Part shown: in pieces, positions 16,761 to 28,284 of the stretch
Numbering within the stretch: position 1 is the stretch's first letter
How the letters are laid out: each line of letters starts with the position of its first letter
NCBI RefSeq assembly: GCF_014640635.1
Contig: NZ_BMHI01000001.1
Coordinates: forward strand, 930,001 to 994,000
Length of the DNA: 64,000 bases
Direction: 5' to 3'
Source of the DNA: Flexivirga endophytica
GTDB lineage: Bacteria > Actinomycetota > Actinomycetes > Actinomycetales > Dermatophilaceae
The notes under the pieces: generated by a model
The model's input: only the letters and a program-made list of their open reading frames with translations
The model's database searches: none
What the model was told of the DNA's origin: nothing
Translations under genes and position numbers: made by a program

Positions 16761-16888
16761 GTCGTCGTCTCGCGGGCGTCCCGGCTGTCGTTCAGTCGGC
16801 TTGGTCCGGCCTGTTGCGTGGCTCGGCTTGTCGTTCGATCGGGTGGCCTTTGCCTGTCACCGGACGGGTTGGCGTCGTCTCGCGGGAC

Positions 16889-17587
16889 TCAATCGCCCGC
16901 AGGGGAGTGCGTGCGGATCTGGTCCGCGGGGCGGCCGGTGAGGACCGCGCCCAGCGACTGCTCGGCTTCGGGCGTCGCCAGCAGCAGCAGCTCGTCGCGC
17001 GCCTCGATCGCGTCGTAAGGGCCCGGTGCGATCGGCACCTCGTCCCGGATGATGCCGACCAGGACACACTCGGGCGGCAGCTTCAGCTGACCGACGGCGA
17101 CGCCGACGTTGGGGCTGTCGACCGGGACGGTGATCTCGACCATCGTCGCCTTGCCCTGCTGGAACTGGAACAACCGGACCAGGTCGCCGACGCTGACGGC
17201 CTCCTCGACGAGCGCGGTCATCAACCGTGGCGTCGACACCGCGACGTCGACGCCCCACGCCTCGTCGAACATCCACTCGTTCTTCGGGTTGTTCACCCGG
17301 GCAACGGTGCGATTGATGCCGAACTCGGTCTTGGCGAGCAGTGAGACGACGAGATTGACCTTGTCGTCACCGGTCGCGCACACCACGACCTCACAGGTCT
17401 CCAGGTTGGCCTCGCGCATGGTCGAGAGCTCACAGGCGTCGGCGAGCAACCACGACGCGTCGGGCACCGAGTTGGATCGGTCCTCGTCGGCATACTTGTC
17501 GATGATCAGCACCTGGTGACGACGCAGTATCAACTCGCGGGCGATGGATCGGCCCACGCTTCCCGCTCCGACGACAACAACTCGCAT
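16889..17587 (-). CDS. ceoC: TrkA-family potassium uptake regulatory protein
   Basis: A 232-residue TrkA protein: an N-terminal Rossmann RCK-N domain (MRVVVVGAGSVGRSIARELI, with the GxGxxG nucleotide site and an acidic residue at the end of strand 2), then a TrkA-C domain after about residue 140. Such proteins gate K+ channels or transporters in response to NAD(H), ATP or c-di-AMP. It is the second gene of a pair with the upstream TrkA paralogue, as in mycobacterial ceoB-ceoC. The membrane partner is probably the divergent APC/KUP-like permease at 18418, an inference from context. Confidence 0.9.
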   Translation of the reverse strand: MRVVVVGAGSVGRSIARELILRRHQVLIIDKYADEDRSNSVPDASWLLADACELSTMREANLETCEVVVCATGDDKVNLVVSLLAKTEFGINRTVARVNNPKNEWMFDEAWGVDVAVSTPRLMTALVEEAVSVGDLVRLFQFQQGKATMVEITVPVDSPNVGVAVGQLKLPPECVLVGIIRDEVPIAPGPYDAIEARDELLLLATPEAEQSLGAVLTGRPADQIRTHSPAGD

Positions 17588-17624
17588 CTGACGAATCTCC
17601 TTGGGATTGCTGCTGTTTCGTGGG

Positions 17625-18287
17625 TCAGTCGACCGGTTTGGTGGACTTGAGCAGCTCCTCGACCTGCTGCACGCGGGCAGTCGGCAGACACAGGTGCAGC
17701 AGGTCGCCCTCCTGGAACACCGAGTCGCTCTCGGGCACCATGCCGTCGCCCAACCGGGTCAGGTAGGCGACGCGTGACCCGGTCGCCTCCTCGATGCGCT
17801 GCAACGGCGTGCCGATCCACGAGGAGTGCGGCGGGATCTCGGCGAGCATCACCTTGCCGCTGGCGTCGGTGTGCTCCGGCAGGGCGCCCATCGGCAGGAC
17901 CTTGCGGACTATCTGATCGCTGGTCCATCGCACCGTCGCGACCGTGGGTATGCCGAGCCGCTCGTAGACCTCGGCGCGACCGGGGTCGTAGATGCGGGCC
18001 ACGACATGCTCCACGCCGAAGGTCTCTCGGGCCACCCGGGCGGCCAGGATGTTGGAGTTGTCACCGCTGCTGACCGCGGCGAAGGCGTCGGCCCGTTTGA
18101 TGTCGGCGCGCAGCAGTGTCTCGCGGTCGAATCCGATGCCGGAGACCCGCGACCCCTCGAAGTTGGGACCGAGGCGGCGGAATGCTGATTCGTCGCGGTC
18201 GATGACCGCGACCTGGTGACCGTGCTTCTCCAGGCTCAGCGCGAGCATGGAGCCGACACGACCACAACCCATGATCACGAAGTACAC
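17625..18287 (-). CDS. ceoB: TrkA-family potassium uptake regulatory protein
   Basis: A 220-residue TrkA protein beginning VYFVIMGCGRVGSMLALSLE, which carries the Rossmann GxGxxG site, followed by IDRDESAFRRL and a C-terminal TrkA-C domain. I choose GTG 18287 because family members start a few residues before the G-C-G-R-V-G motif; longer frames reach into the divergent promoter region. No Shine-Dalgarno sequence precedes it, so a leaderless transcript is possible. It is the first gene of the ceoBC pair and divergent from the permease. Confidence 0.88.
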   Translation of the reverse strand: MYFVIMGCGRVGSMLALSLEKHGHQVAVIDRDESAFRRLGPNFEGSRVSGIGFDRETLLRADIKRADAFAAVSSGDNSNILAARVARETFGVEHVVARIYDPGRAEVYERLGIPTVATVRWTSDQIVRKVLPMGALPEHTDASGKVMLAEIPPHSSWIGTPLQRIEEATGSRVAYLTRLGDGMVPESDSVFQEGDLLHLCLPTARVQQVEELLKSTKPVD

Positions 18288-18403
18288 ACAGGAGACGCTA
18301 CCGGAGCGGCTGCGCCATACGTGCACCACGGGTTGCCGACGGACGGTGACGAACATTCCGTTCGCAGGGTGACTGCGTCGTCCGGCCGGCGACGGCGCGG
18401 CCC

Positions 18404-18409
18404 TACACT
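18404..18409 (+). promoter_or_regulatory. candidate -10 box giving a leaderless permease mRNA
   Basis: TACACT ends at 18409, and the GTG start of the permease is at 18418, so transcription would begin at or very near the start codon. No Shine-Dalgarno sequence is present, which fits leaderless translation. The same layout precedes the HTH-MurA gene at 40322. Confidence 0.45.
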
Positions 18410-18417
18410 TGCGCGTT

Positions 18418-20421
18418 GTGTCTGGGACCAGTCGCGCGCTGAAGCGCATCGTCGTCGGTCGCGCGATGCGCAGCGACAAATTGGGTGACACGCTGCTGCC
18501 CAAGAAACTCGCGCTGCCGATCTTCGCGAGCGACGCGTTGTCGTCGGTCGCCTACGCGCCCGACGAGATCCTGCTGACCCTGGGACTCGCCGGCGGTTCG
18601 TTCGCCTTCACGCACTCGTGGCAGATCACTCTCGGCGTCGTGTGTGTGATGGCGGTCGTCGTCGCGTCGTACCGGCAGAACGTCCACGCCTACCCGTCCG
18701 GTGGTGGTGACTACGAGGTCGCCACCACCAACCTCGGTCCGAAGGCGGGGCTGACTGTCGCGTCGGCGCTGCTGGTCGACTACACGCTCACCGTCGCGGT
18801 GTCGATCTCCTCCGGTGTGCAGAACGCCGCATCGGCGATGCCTGCGATCCACGGGCACGAGGTGATCGTCGCCGTCCTGCTGATCGTCGGACTGACGGCG
18901 ATGAACCTGCGCGGGGTGCGCGAATCGGGCAACTTCTTCGCCATACCCGTCTACCTGTTCATGCTCGGTGTGATCGCGCTGGCCATCGTCGGAACCCTGC
19001 GCAAGCTCACCGGTGACCTCCCGCTCGCCGAGAGCGCGAAATTCACCCTGGCGCCCCAGCCGCACATGGACACCCTCGGCCAGGTCGCCCTCATCTTCCT
19101 GTTGCTGCGTGCGTTCTCCAGCGGTTGTGCGGCCCTCACCGGCGTCGAGGCCATCTCCAACGGCGTGCCCGCCTTCAAGAAGCCGAAGAGCAAGAACGCC
19201 GGCACGACGCTGCTGCTGATGGGGTCGATCTCGGTCGTCATGCTGGTGTCGATCGTGACACTGGCCAACTGGACCGGCATTCGCATCCAGGATCCGGACC
19301 ACCCGGGCAACCTGCTCCTGCACGGCAAGCCGGTGACCGGCTACAACGAGGACACCGTGCTCGGTCAGCTGTCGCATGCGGTCTTCCACGGCTTCCCGCC
19401 CGGCATCATCTTCCTCGCCGTCGTGACCGGTGTGATCCTGGTGCTGGCGGCCAACACGGCGTTCAACGGGTTCCCGGTGCTCGCGTCGATACTCGCCCGT
19501 GACGGGTGGCTGCCTCGCCAGCTGCACACCCGTGGCGACCGGCTCGCCTACTCCAACGGCATCCTCATCCTCGCCGGCATGGCCATGCTGCTGGTCGTCG
19601 TGTACGACGCCGAACCGACCCGTCTGATCCAGCTCTACATCGTCGGTGTGTTCGTGTCGTTCACCACCAGCCAGATCGGCATGATCCGCCACTGGAACCG
19701 CAATCTGAAGGCGGAGGACCCACCCACGTCACCGGCGCGGATGAAGCGGGCACGCGTCATCAACGCCATCGGCGCCGCGATGTCGGGCACGGTGCTGGCG
19801 GTCGTGCTGCTGACGAAATTCACCCATGGCGCCGGATACGCAGTGGCAGCGATGGTCGTGCTCTTCGCACTCATGGTCCAGATCCGACGGCACTACACCC
19901 GCGTCAGCCAGGAGCTGCAACTCGCCGAGTCCGCCGACGACCAGTTGCTGCCCTCCCGGGTGCACGCGATCGTGCTGGTCTCCAAGCTGCACAAGCCGAC
20001 GATGCGGGCGCTCGCTTACGCGCGGGCGACCCGGCCGTCGGTTCTCGAGGCGATCACCGTCGACGTCGAGCCGGACGAGACCCGGGCGCTGCAGGAGGAA
20101 TGGGAGCGTCGCGAGATCCCGGTGACGCTGAAGATCATTGCTTCGCCATACCGGGAGATCACCCGCCCGATCATCAAGTACGTCAAGACGATTCGCCGGG
20201 ACAGCCCGCGTGATGTCGTGATGGTCTACATCCCCGAGTACGTCGTCGGTCGGTGGTATGAACAGCTGCTGCACAACCAGTCCGCACTCCGCCTGAAGTC
20301 GCGGCTGCTCTTCACACCTGGTGTGCTGGTCGCCAGTGTGCCGTGGCAGCTGCGCTCCAGCCAGGGGCACGAGTCGCGGCTCGACGGCCCGGCACCCGGT
20401 TCGGTCAGGAGAGGTCGATGA
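18418..20421 (+). CDS. APC-family amino acid / potassium permease
   Basis: A 667-residue protein with about twelve transmembrane helices up to residue 480, then a soluble C-terminal domain of about 180 residues (VHAIVLVSKLHKPTMRALAY onward) resembling a universal-stress or nucleotide-binding module. The first helix carries FASDALSSVAYAPDEILL, typical of the KimA/APC group of transporters. Divergence from two TrkA genes and conservation of this trio in actinobacteria (Rv2690c-Rv2692) suggest K+ transport gated by TrkA, but amino acids are also possible. I start at GTG 18418; TTG 18409 is an alternative. Confidence 0.85.
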   Translation: MSGTSRALKRIVVGRAMRSDKLGDTLLPKKLALPIFASDALSSVAYAPDEILLTLGLAGGSFAFTHSWQITLGVVCVMAVVVASYRQNVHAYPSGGGDYEVATTNLGPKAGLTVASALLVDYTLTVAVSISSGVQNAASAMPAIHGHEVIVAVLLIVGLTAMNLRGVRESGNFFAIPVYLFMLGVIALAIVGTLRKLTGDLPLAESAKFTLAPQPHMDTLGQVALIFLLLRAFSSGCAALTGVEAISNGVPAFKKPKSKNAGTTLLLMGSISVVMLVSIVTLANWTGIRIQDPDHPGNLLLHGKPVTGYNEDTVLGQLSHAVFHGFPPGIIFLAVVTGVILVLAANTAFNGFPVLASILARDGWLPRQLHTRGDRLAYSNGILILAGMAMLLVVVYDAEPTRLIQLYIVGVFVSFTTSQIGMIRHWNRNLKAEDPPTSPARMKRARVINAIGAAMSGTVLAVVLLTKFTHGAGYAVAAMVVLFALMVQIRRHYTRVSQELQLAESADDQLLPSRVHAIVLVSKLHKPTMRALAYARATRPSVLEAITVDVEPDETRALQEEWERREIPVTLKIIASPYREITRPIIKYVKTIRRDSPRDVVMVYIPEYVVGRWYEQLLHNQSALRLKSRLLFTPGVLVASVPWQLRSSQGHESRLDGPAPGSVRRGR

Positions 20422-21737
20422 ACCAGCAGAAACGTCCGGCATCCAGACGTCGCAGCAATCAGCGACGAGGCAACAAACGCGTTGCCACACAAGGAGATTC
20501 GCTGGTCGGCACCGAGTTCGAGGTCGAGGTCGGCGACGTGGCGCACGGCGGTCATTGCGTCGCACGGCACGACGGACGGGTCGTCTTCGTCAGGCACGCG
20601 CTGCCGGGCGAGCAGGTGGTGGCACGCGTCACCGACGGAGGCACCACGTCGCGCTTTCTGCGGGCCGACGCGGTGCGCATCGTGCAGGCATCACCCGAGC
20701 GACGCGAGGCCCCCTGCCGGTTCTCCGGCCCCGGCGCGTGCGGCGGGTGCGACTGGCAGCACACGTCAGCCGCCTTCGGGCGTGAGCTGAAGACGCGCGT
20801 GGTGCGCGAGCAGCTGCGTCGGCTGGCCGGCATCGACTGGCCGGGCGTCGTCGAGCAGGTCCCTGGTGACGAGGACGGCCTGCGGTGGCGGACCCGCGTG
20901 GAGTTCTCGGTGTCGCCGGACCGACGGCTCGGTCTGCGCAAGCATCGCTCGCACGACATCGTCCCGGTCGACGACTGCCTCATCGCGGTGCCGGAGATCG
21001 CGGCCACCGGACTGCTCGAGGAGCCGGCCGAGCCGGACACGACCGGCGTCGACGTGGCGGTCGCCGCTGACGGCGAGGTCGTGGCCGTCGATCTGCCGGT
21101 GCGTGACTCAGGCATTCCGAACCTGGTCGAGCGGGTTGCTCCGAACGGTCTTTCGGCACGAGGCTTCCGGGTCTCCGCACGAGGTTTCTGGCAGGTGCAC
21201 CCCGGTGCGGCCGCGACGTTCGTCGGGGCCGCACTCGACGGGCTGCAGCCGAAGCCCGGGGAGCGGGCGCTCGATCTGTATGCCGGGGTCGGTGTGTTCA
21301 CCGCGTTCCTGGCCGAAGCCGTCGGGCCCGAGGGGCTGGTGCTGGGGCTGGAGGGCGACTCCCGTGCCGTGCGCGATGCCGGTCCCAACATCGCCGGTTT
21401 CGGGCACGCAACGCTGGAGCGCGCCGACATCGGCCACGACGGTTGGGGATCCGTGGTCGATGAGACGCTCGATCGGGTCGACCTGGTCGTGCTCGACCCG
21501 CCGCGGTCCGGCGCAGGTCGTGCCGTGGTCCGCGACGTCCTGGCCCGTCGGCCGCGGAGGGCGGCATACATCGCCTGTGACCCGGCGGCACTGGCGCGCG
21601 ACCTCGCGTATGCCGCGGAGTCCGGCTACGAAGTGGTGTCGCTGCGTGCGTTCGACGCCTTCCCGATGACGCACCACATCGAATGCGTGGCGATCCTGGA
21701 GGCTGCCGGCGCCGTCGCCGACCAGATCCGGCGGTGA
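20418..21737 (+). CDS. class I SAM-dependent RNA m5U methyltransferase (TrmA/RlmCD type) with TRAM domain
   Basis: A 439-residue RNA methyltransferase. After a basic N-terminus of 30 residues comes a TRAM RNA-binding domain (FEVEVGDVAHGGHCVARHDG). Cysteines in APCRFSGPGACGGCDW form the probable [4Fe-4S] site. The SAM fold contains ERALDLYAGVGVFTAFLA and LDPPRSGAGR, and the catalytic Cys is in YIACDPAALARDLAY. It methylates C5 of a uracil in 23S rRNA or tRNA; which one cannot be told. The ATG overlaps the permease stop (ATGA). Counterpart of Rv2689c. Confidence 0.9.
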   Translation: MNQQKRPASRRRSNQRRGNKRVATQGDSLVGTEFEVEVGDVAHGGHCVARHDGRVVFVRHALPGEQVVARVTDGGTTSRFLRADAVRIVQASPERREAPCRFSGPGACGGCDWQHTSAAFGRELKTRVVREQLRRLAGIDWPGVVEQVPGDEDGLRWRTRVEFSVSPDRRLGLRKHRSHDIVPVDDCLIAVPEIAATGLLEEPAEPDTTGVDVAVAADGEVVAVDLPVRDSGIPNLVERVAPNGLSARGFRVSARGFWQVHPGAAATFVGAALDGLQPKPGERALDLYAGVGVFTAFLAEAVGPEGLVLGLEGDSRAVRDAGPNIAGFGHATLERADIGHDGWGSVVDETLDRVDLVVLDPPRSGAGRAVVRDVLARRPRRAAYIACDPAALARDLAYAAESGYEVVSLRAFDAFPMTHHIECVAILEAAGAVADQIRR

Positions 21738-21789
21738 GGTCAGATACGCGTGATCGGTGGCAGGATCAACGGTGTGGGCGGTCGCCGGC

Positions 21790-21808
21790 GTTGGTTAGGC
21801 AGACCTTT
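21790..21808 (+). promoter_or_regulatory. candidate DtxR/IdeR-like iron box upstream of acnA
   Basis: The 19-bp window containing GGTTAGGC and ACCT matches the DtxR/IdeR consensus at 13 of 19 positions, best on its left half. It lies about 90 bp before the aconitase start. This is at the margin of functional sites, so treat as a lead. Confidence 0.3.
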
Positions 21809-21838
21809 GCTGAAGTCGCGCCATACCGTGTGATTAAA

Positions 21839-21858
21839 TTATCTTGACGTCAAGATAA
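21839..21858. promoter_or_regulatory. 20-bp perfect palindrome, candidate acnA operator
   Basis: TTATCTTGACGTCAAGATAA is a perfect 20-bp palindrome 40 bp upstream of the acnA start, next to an A/T-rich TAAATT that could be a -10. Its size and symmetry suit a dimeric MarR, GntR or TetR-type repressor. I cannot name the protein. Confidence 0.65.
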
Positions 21859-21898
21859 AGCCGTCCATGAGTGCCAGAGACGAAGGAGTCGGCAAGGC

Positions 21899-24577
<2,679 letters not shown>

Positions 24578-24592
24578 GGTCCGTCATACGCA

Positions 24593-24633
24593 GGAAGGCC
24601 CCGCATGCTCGCCCCGAGCCTGCGGGGCCTTCC
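24593..24633 (+). terminator. rho-independent-type terminator after acnA
   Basis: Perfect 13-bp arms (GGAAGGCCCCGCA and its complement) with a 15-nt loop, 15 bp after the acnA stop. The stem is strong, and only a short pyrimidine run follows. Confidence 0.8.
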
Positions 24634-24732
24634 CATGCGTGCGGAAATGATTTGCACAGAACCGCTGTCGGCGGGCTTCTTTTACGCAAGACTGAGTGGA
24701 TCCCCGCTCACACGGCTCAAGGAGTCTGGACC

Positions 24733-26082
24733 ATGTCTGATCGTTCCGCGTTGCTCCCCACGGTGCACCTGCCATCCCCGACCCGACGACAGGTGATGGT
24801 GGGCAGTATGGCGGCAGGGGGCGCCCTGCTCTTCGGTGCTCCGGTGGCCTCCGCGGCGACGCGCTCGGCAGCGGCCGCCTCGGATCGCCACATCCGCTAC
24901 CACCGCTTCACCGGGGCAGAGGCGTGGGCTCACGGCAAGGGTGCCGGCGTCCACTCCGACCAGCACGGCCTGCGGATCTCCGTGCCGTCCGGTACTCGCG
25001 AATTCGCTGACCCCACGGTCGAAAACGCTCCCACGAAGCTGTATGACGTGAGCACCTGGACCTCACAGTGGCGGCGCAGCGGCTTCGGCCTGACCGAGCT
25101 GATCTCGTCCTGGAACGCCGACACCCCGAACGGCACGTGGATCGAGGTCGACGTGCGCGGACACGTCGACGACGGAACGCTGACCGACTGGTTCGTCCTC
25201 GGCCGCTGGTGCAGCGACGACACCGCGCAGGGCGGCGCCATACAACGACAGTCGGTCGACGGGCAGGGCACCGATTACGCCACGGTGTGGACCGACACCT
25301 TCCACATGTACTCCGGCCACACGTTGGCCGACTTCCAGCTGCGGGTGCAGTTGCTGCGCCCGCACGGCACGTCGCTGACCCCGACGGTGCGCTTCCTCGG
25401 CGCGGTCGCGTCGGCACTGCCGGACGACGCGACCATTCCGGCCAGCGCGTTCACGCTGGGCCGCGAGCACATCCTGGACGTGCCGACCTTCTCCCAGGAG
25501 ACCCACGTCGGGCAGTACCCGCAGTGGGACAACGGGGGAGAGGCGTGGTGCTCGCCGACCTCGTCGTCGATGGTGCTGGCCTACTGGGGCGGCGGGCCGA
25601 CGAAGGCCGACATGGCGTGGGTCGACCCGTCATACGCCGACCCACAGGTCGACTTCGCGGCCCGCAACACCTACGACTACGTCTACGAGGGATGCGGCAA
25701 CTGGCCGTTCAACACCGCCTACACCTCGCGCTACGGGCTGGAGGGTTTCATCACCCGGCTGCGCAACCTCGCCGAGGCCGAGCCGTTCATCGCCGCTGGT
25801 ATGCCAGTGATCACCTCGGTCTCGTTCAAGAGTTCCGAGCTCGATGGTGCCGGCTACTCCACCAATGGTCACCTGATGGTGCTCGTCGGCTTCACCGCCG
25901 ACGGCGACCCGGTCATGAACGACCCGGCGTCGCACCTCATCGCCGACAACAAGGAAGTGCGCGTCACCTACAAGCGTGAGCAGTTCGAGAACGTCTGGGT
26001 GCCCCACAGCGGTGGCACCGTCTACATCAACCACCCGGCGAGCCTGAAGCTGCCGCCGGCGCCGACCGAAGCCAATTGGTGA
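24733..26082 (+). CDS. Tat-exported C39-like peptidase family protein
   Basis: A 449-residue secreted protein. The N-terminus has a twin-arginine signal (TRRQVMVGSMAAGG) ending near APVASAAT. A beta-rich domain of about 200 residues follows, then from about residue 250 a papain-fold C39_2-type domain: Cys in GGEAWCSPTSSSMVLAYWG, His in STNGHLMVLVGFTADGDP and Asp in the following NDPA. Relatives cleave peptides outside the cell; the substrate is unknown. ATG 24733 is chosen for AAGGAG and because it places the Tat motif near the start. A shorter Tat C39 protein lies at 49225. Confidence 0.85.
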   Translation: MSDRSALLPTVHLPSPTRRQVMVGSMAAGGALLFGAPVASAATRSAAAASDRHIRYHRFTGAEAWAHGKGAGVHSDQHGLRISVPSGTREFADPTVENAPTKLYDVSTWTSQWRRSGFGLTELISSWNADTPNGTWIEVDVRGHVDDGTLTDWFVLGRWCSDDTAQGGAIQRQSVDGQGTDYATVWTDTFHMYSGHTLADFQLRVQLLRPHGTSLTPTVRFLGAVASALPDDATIPASAFTLGREHILDVPTFSQETHVGQYPQWDNGGEAWCSPTSSSMVLAYWGGGPTKADMAWVDPSYADPQVDFAARNTYDYVYEGCGNWPFNTAYTSRYGLEGFITRLRNLAEAEPFIAAGMPVITSVSFKSSELDGAGYSTNGHLMVLVGFTADGDPVMNDPASHLIADNKEVRVTYKREQFENVWVPHSGGTVYINHPASLKLPPAPTEANW

Positions 26083-26089
26083 CCTTTGC

Positions 26090-26157
26090 CGAATGACGGC
26101 TTCCTCGCCGAGTGACGGTCCGATTCGGGTGTCACTCGGCGAAGAAGCCGTCATTCG
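26090..26157. repeat. hairpin repeat, copy 1 (at convergent gene ends)
   Basis: Arms 26090-26116 and 26131-26157 pair at 26 of 27 positions around a 14-nt loop. It lies between the C39 gene (+) and ykoC (-), so it can act as a bidirectional terminator. Copy 2 at 52482-52549 shares most of the arm, including GCCGAGTGACGGT-like segments, also between convergent genes. Confidence 0.8.
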
Positions 26158-26164
26158 CGGTCTG

Positions 26165-26863
26165 TCAGGTCAGGCGGAGAGCGACCGGCAGCACGATCGT
26201 CACGAGCACCGCGACGGTCACGACAACCGTGTCGCGGCGCCGCCACGGCGACGGTTCGGCCCACGTCCGGCTGTGCGCCGTCGCGAAGCCACGTGCGTCC
26301 ATCGCCAGTGACAGTTGCGTCGCCCCGCGCATCGCGGAGACCAGCAGACCGAAACTGAGTGGCCCGGTCGTGGCCGCTCGTGCGATCGGGTTCCGGGACG
26401 GCCCGAAACCCCGGATGCGGCGGGTGCGCTGCAGTTGGTCGAAGGTCTCGCCGAGCTGGTCGAAACGCGTGAGCGATGCGGTGAACGCACCGACGAACCG
26501 CGCTGGCAACCGGAGGTTCTGAGCCAATGCGTCACCGAACCGCATCGGGTCGATGAACGCCGCGACGATCGCACCCGGCAGCGCCAGCACCAGGATGCGG
26601 CCGGCCGCGGTCGTGGCGATCGAGGGGTCGTGCCCGCCCAGCAGCCAGGACGACCACCACAGCGAGACGGCCGCGAAACCGACCGCGAAGAGTCGCCAGC
26701 GCAACGGCCGCCATGTCGGCACGCAGAGGACCGCCAGCACGGCATACACGGCGACGACGATCAGGGCGGAGGTCGGTCGATCGATCAGGAAGGACCCGAT
26801 GACCGCGGTGAAGCCGAAGGTCAACAACGCGAGCGGATTTGCTTGCGGCATCACGCTTTTCAT
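26165..26863 (-). CDS. ykoC: ECF transporter transmembrane (T) component, YkoC type
   Basis: A 232-residue EcfT-family membrane protein with about five helices and the coupling-helix signature containing A-R-G-F (DARGFATAHSRTW) near residue 195, which contacts the ATPases. It starts at ATG 26863, overlapping the ATPase stop in ATGA. It is the third gene of an S-A-T operon under a TPP riboswitch, so the transporter should import a thiamine precursor, probably hydroxymethylpyrimidine. It ends just before a strong hairpin repeat. Confidence 0.88.
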   Translation of the reverse strand: MKSVMPQANPLALLTFGFTAVIGSFLIDRPTSALIVVAVYAVLAVLCVPTWRPLRWRLFAVGFAAVSLWWSSWLLGGHDPSIATTAAGRILVLALPGAIVAAFIDPMRFGDALAQNLRLPARFVGAFTASLTRFDQLGETFDQLQRTRRIRGFGPSRNPIARAATTGPLSFGLLVSAMRGATQLSLAMDARGFATAHSRTWAEPSPWRRRDTVVVTVAVLVTIVLPVALRLT

Positions 26864-28284
26864 CCGACGGCCTCCCCGTCCTTCAGCTGTATGACGATGT
26901 CCGACCTGTCCACCAACGAGGTGTCGTGGGTCGCCACACCGACCGTCGCGCCGGCATCGCGCGCCGCCAGCGCCCACCCGGTGACCGCCGCCCAGGTGTG
27001 CCGATCCTGACCGACCGTCGGTTCGTCGAGCAGCACGACGCCCGGTCGGTGCGCCAACGCTGCCAGAACCGCCAGACGACGTTGCTCACCGCCGGACAGT
27101 TGGAAGGGGTTGGCGCCGGCGAGGTGGTCCAGCCGCATCAGAGCGAGCAACCCGGCGACATCGACCGAACGGCCGAGAGCCGTTGCGGTGCAGGCGACTT
27201 CGTCACGAACCGTCGTGCGCAGGAAACCGTGCTCCGGGTTCTGTGGGACGAATCCGGCGGCGGTCGCCAGCTCCTTGGACCGGCGACGGGCGAACGGCGG
27301 CTCGGGGCCGGTGATGGCGCCGCCGGTCGGCCGCAACAGGCCGGCGAACGCCGCCAGCAACGTCGACTTGCCGGCCCCGGAGGGACCGACCAGCGCGGTC
27401 AGGCGTCCCGGCCGCAGGGTGGTGGTGGCTCCGTTGAGCGCTCGCTGCGCGGTGCTGCCCTGCAGGGAACGCACGGTCAGGTCGACCTGCACGGACTCTG
27501 CGTGCAGCGAAGGGCCGGGCTCGGTCGGACGGACCCAGTCGGCGTCCACGACGACCGGATCCGGGGCCGGAGTATCAGGCATCCACACCCCGGCTGCGAG
27601 CATCCGGTCCTGCTGCTCGGTCGCGAACTCCGCAGGAGTCGTGTCAGCGATGACCCGGCCGTGATCGAGCACGACGACCCGATCGCAGTGGGGGAGCCAC
27701 GGTCCGATGCGGTGCTCGACGACAACGGTTGTGGCGCCGACCGCACGCGCGGCTGCCACCACGACACGGCGGACACTGTCTGACGTCTCCTCGTCGAGCA
27801 TCGAGGTCGGCTCGTCCAGCAGGAGCAGCCCGGGCCGCACCGCGAGCACACCGGCCAGCGCCAGGCGCTGCAACTCACCGCCGGACAGGGCGGAGGTGGG
27901 GCGATCGACGTCATACGACAACCCGACCTGGGCCAGGCCGTCGCGCACCCGGCTCCAGATCTCGGCGCGGGGTAGTGCCAGGTTCTCCGGCCCGAAGGCG
28001 ACCTCGCGGCCGATGGTGGCCGCGACGAGTGAGTCAGCCGGGTTCTGCAGGAGCATGCCGGACGGAGTGTCGACCTCGACGGTGCCGGTCCGCTCGCCGG
28101 GGACCGCTTCGCCGAGCAACCCGGCAAGTGCCCGCAACACGGTCGACTTGCCGGCTCCGCTGCCGCCGGCGAGCAGCACGATCTCACCGGGGGAGAAGCT
28201 CAGGTCGAGCCCGCTGATGACCTCTTCGCGACGCCCCAGCGGGCGCCAGCCGAAGCCGCAGAGCCTGGCGTGTGCGGCACTCAC
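26860..28284 (-). CDS. ykoD: ECF transporter ATPase with two fused ATP-binding domains, YkoD type
   Basis: A 474-residue protein with two ABC ATPase domains in one chain. Domain 1 has Walker A GGSGAGKST, signature LSGGELQRLAL and Walker B LLLLDEP. Domain 2, from about residue 270, has GPSGAGKST, LSGGEQRRLAV and VVLLDEP. Double ATPases of this type belong to the YkoEDC group of thiamine-precursor transporters. It overlaps the genes on both sides by 4 bp. Both sites look intact, so both domains should hydrolyse ATP. Confidence 0.93.
   Translation of the reverse strand: MSAAHARLCGFGWRPLGRREEVISGLDLSFSPGEIVLLAGGSGAGKSTVLRALAGLLGEAVPGERTGTVEVDTPSGMLLQNPADSLVAATIGREVAFGPENLALPRAEIWSRVRDGLAQVGLSYDVDRPTSALSGGELQRLALAGVLAVRPGLLLLDEPTSMLDEETSDSVRRVVVAAARAVGATTVVVEHRIGPWLPHCDRVVVLDHGRVIADTTPAEFATEQQDRMLAAGVWMPDTPAPDPVVVDADWVRPTEPGPSLHAESVQVDLTVRSLQGSTAQRALNGATTTLRPGRLTALVGPSGAGKSTLLAAFAGLLRPTGGAITGPEPPFARRRSKELATAAGFVPQNPEHGFLRTTVRDEVACTATALGRSVDVAGLLALMRLDHLAGANPFQLSGGEQRRLAVLAALAHRPGVVLLDEPTVGQDRHTWAAVTGWALAARDAGATVGVATHDTSLVDRSDIVIQLKDGEAVG

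Noticed and set aside
21839-21858. naming the acnA palindrome an AcnR site
   Set aside because: The sequence does not match the AcnR motif I know from Corynebacterium, so only an unnamed operator is claimed.
26093-26311. small frames beginning MTASSPSD in both hairpin repeats
   Set aside because: The similarity between these frames comes from the repeat DNA itself, and they read through hairpins at convergent gene ends.
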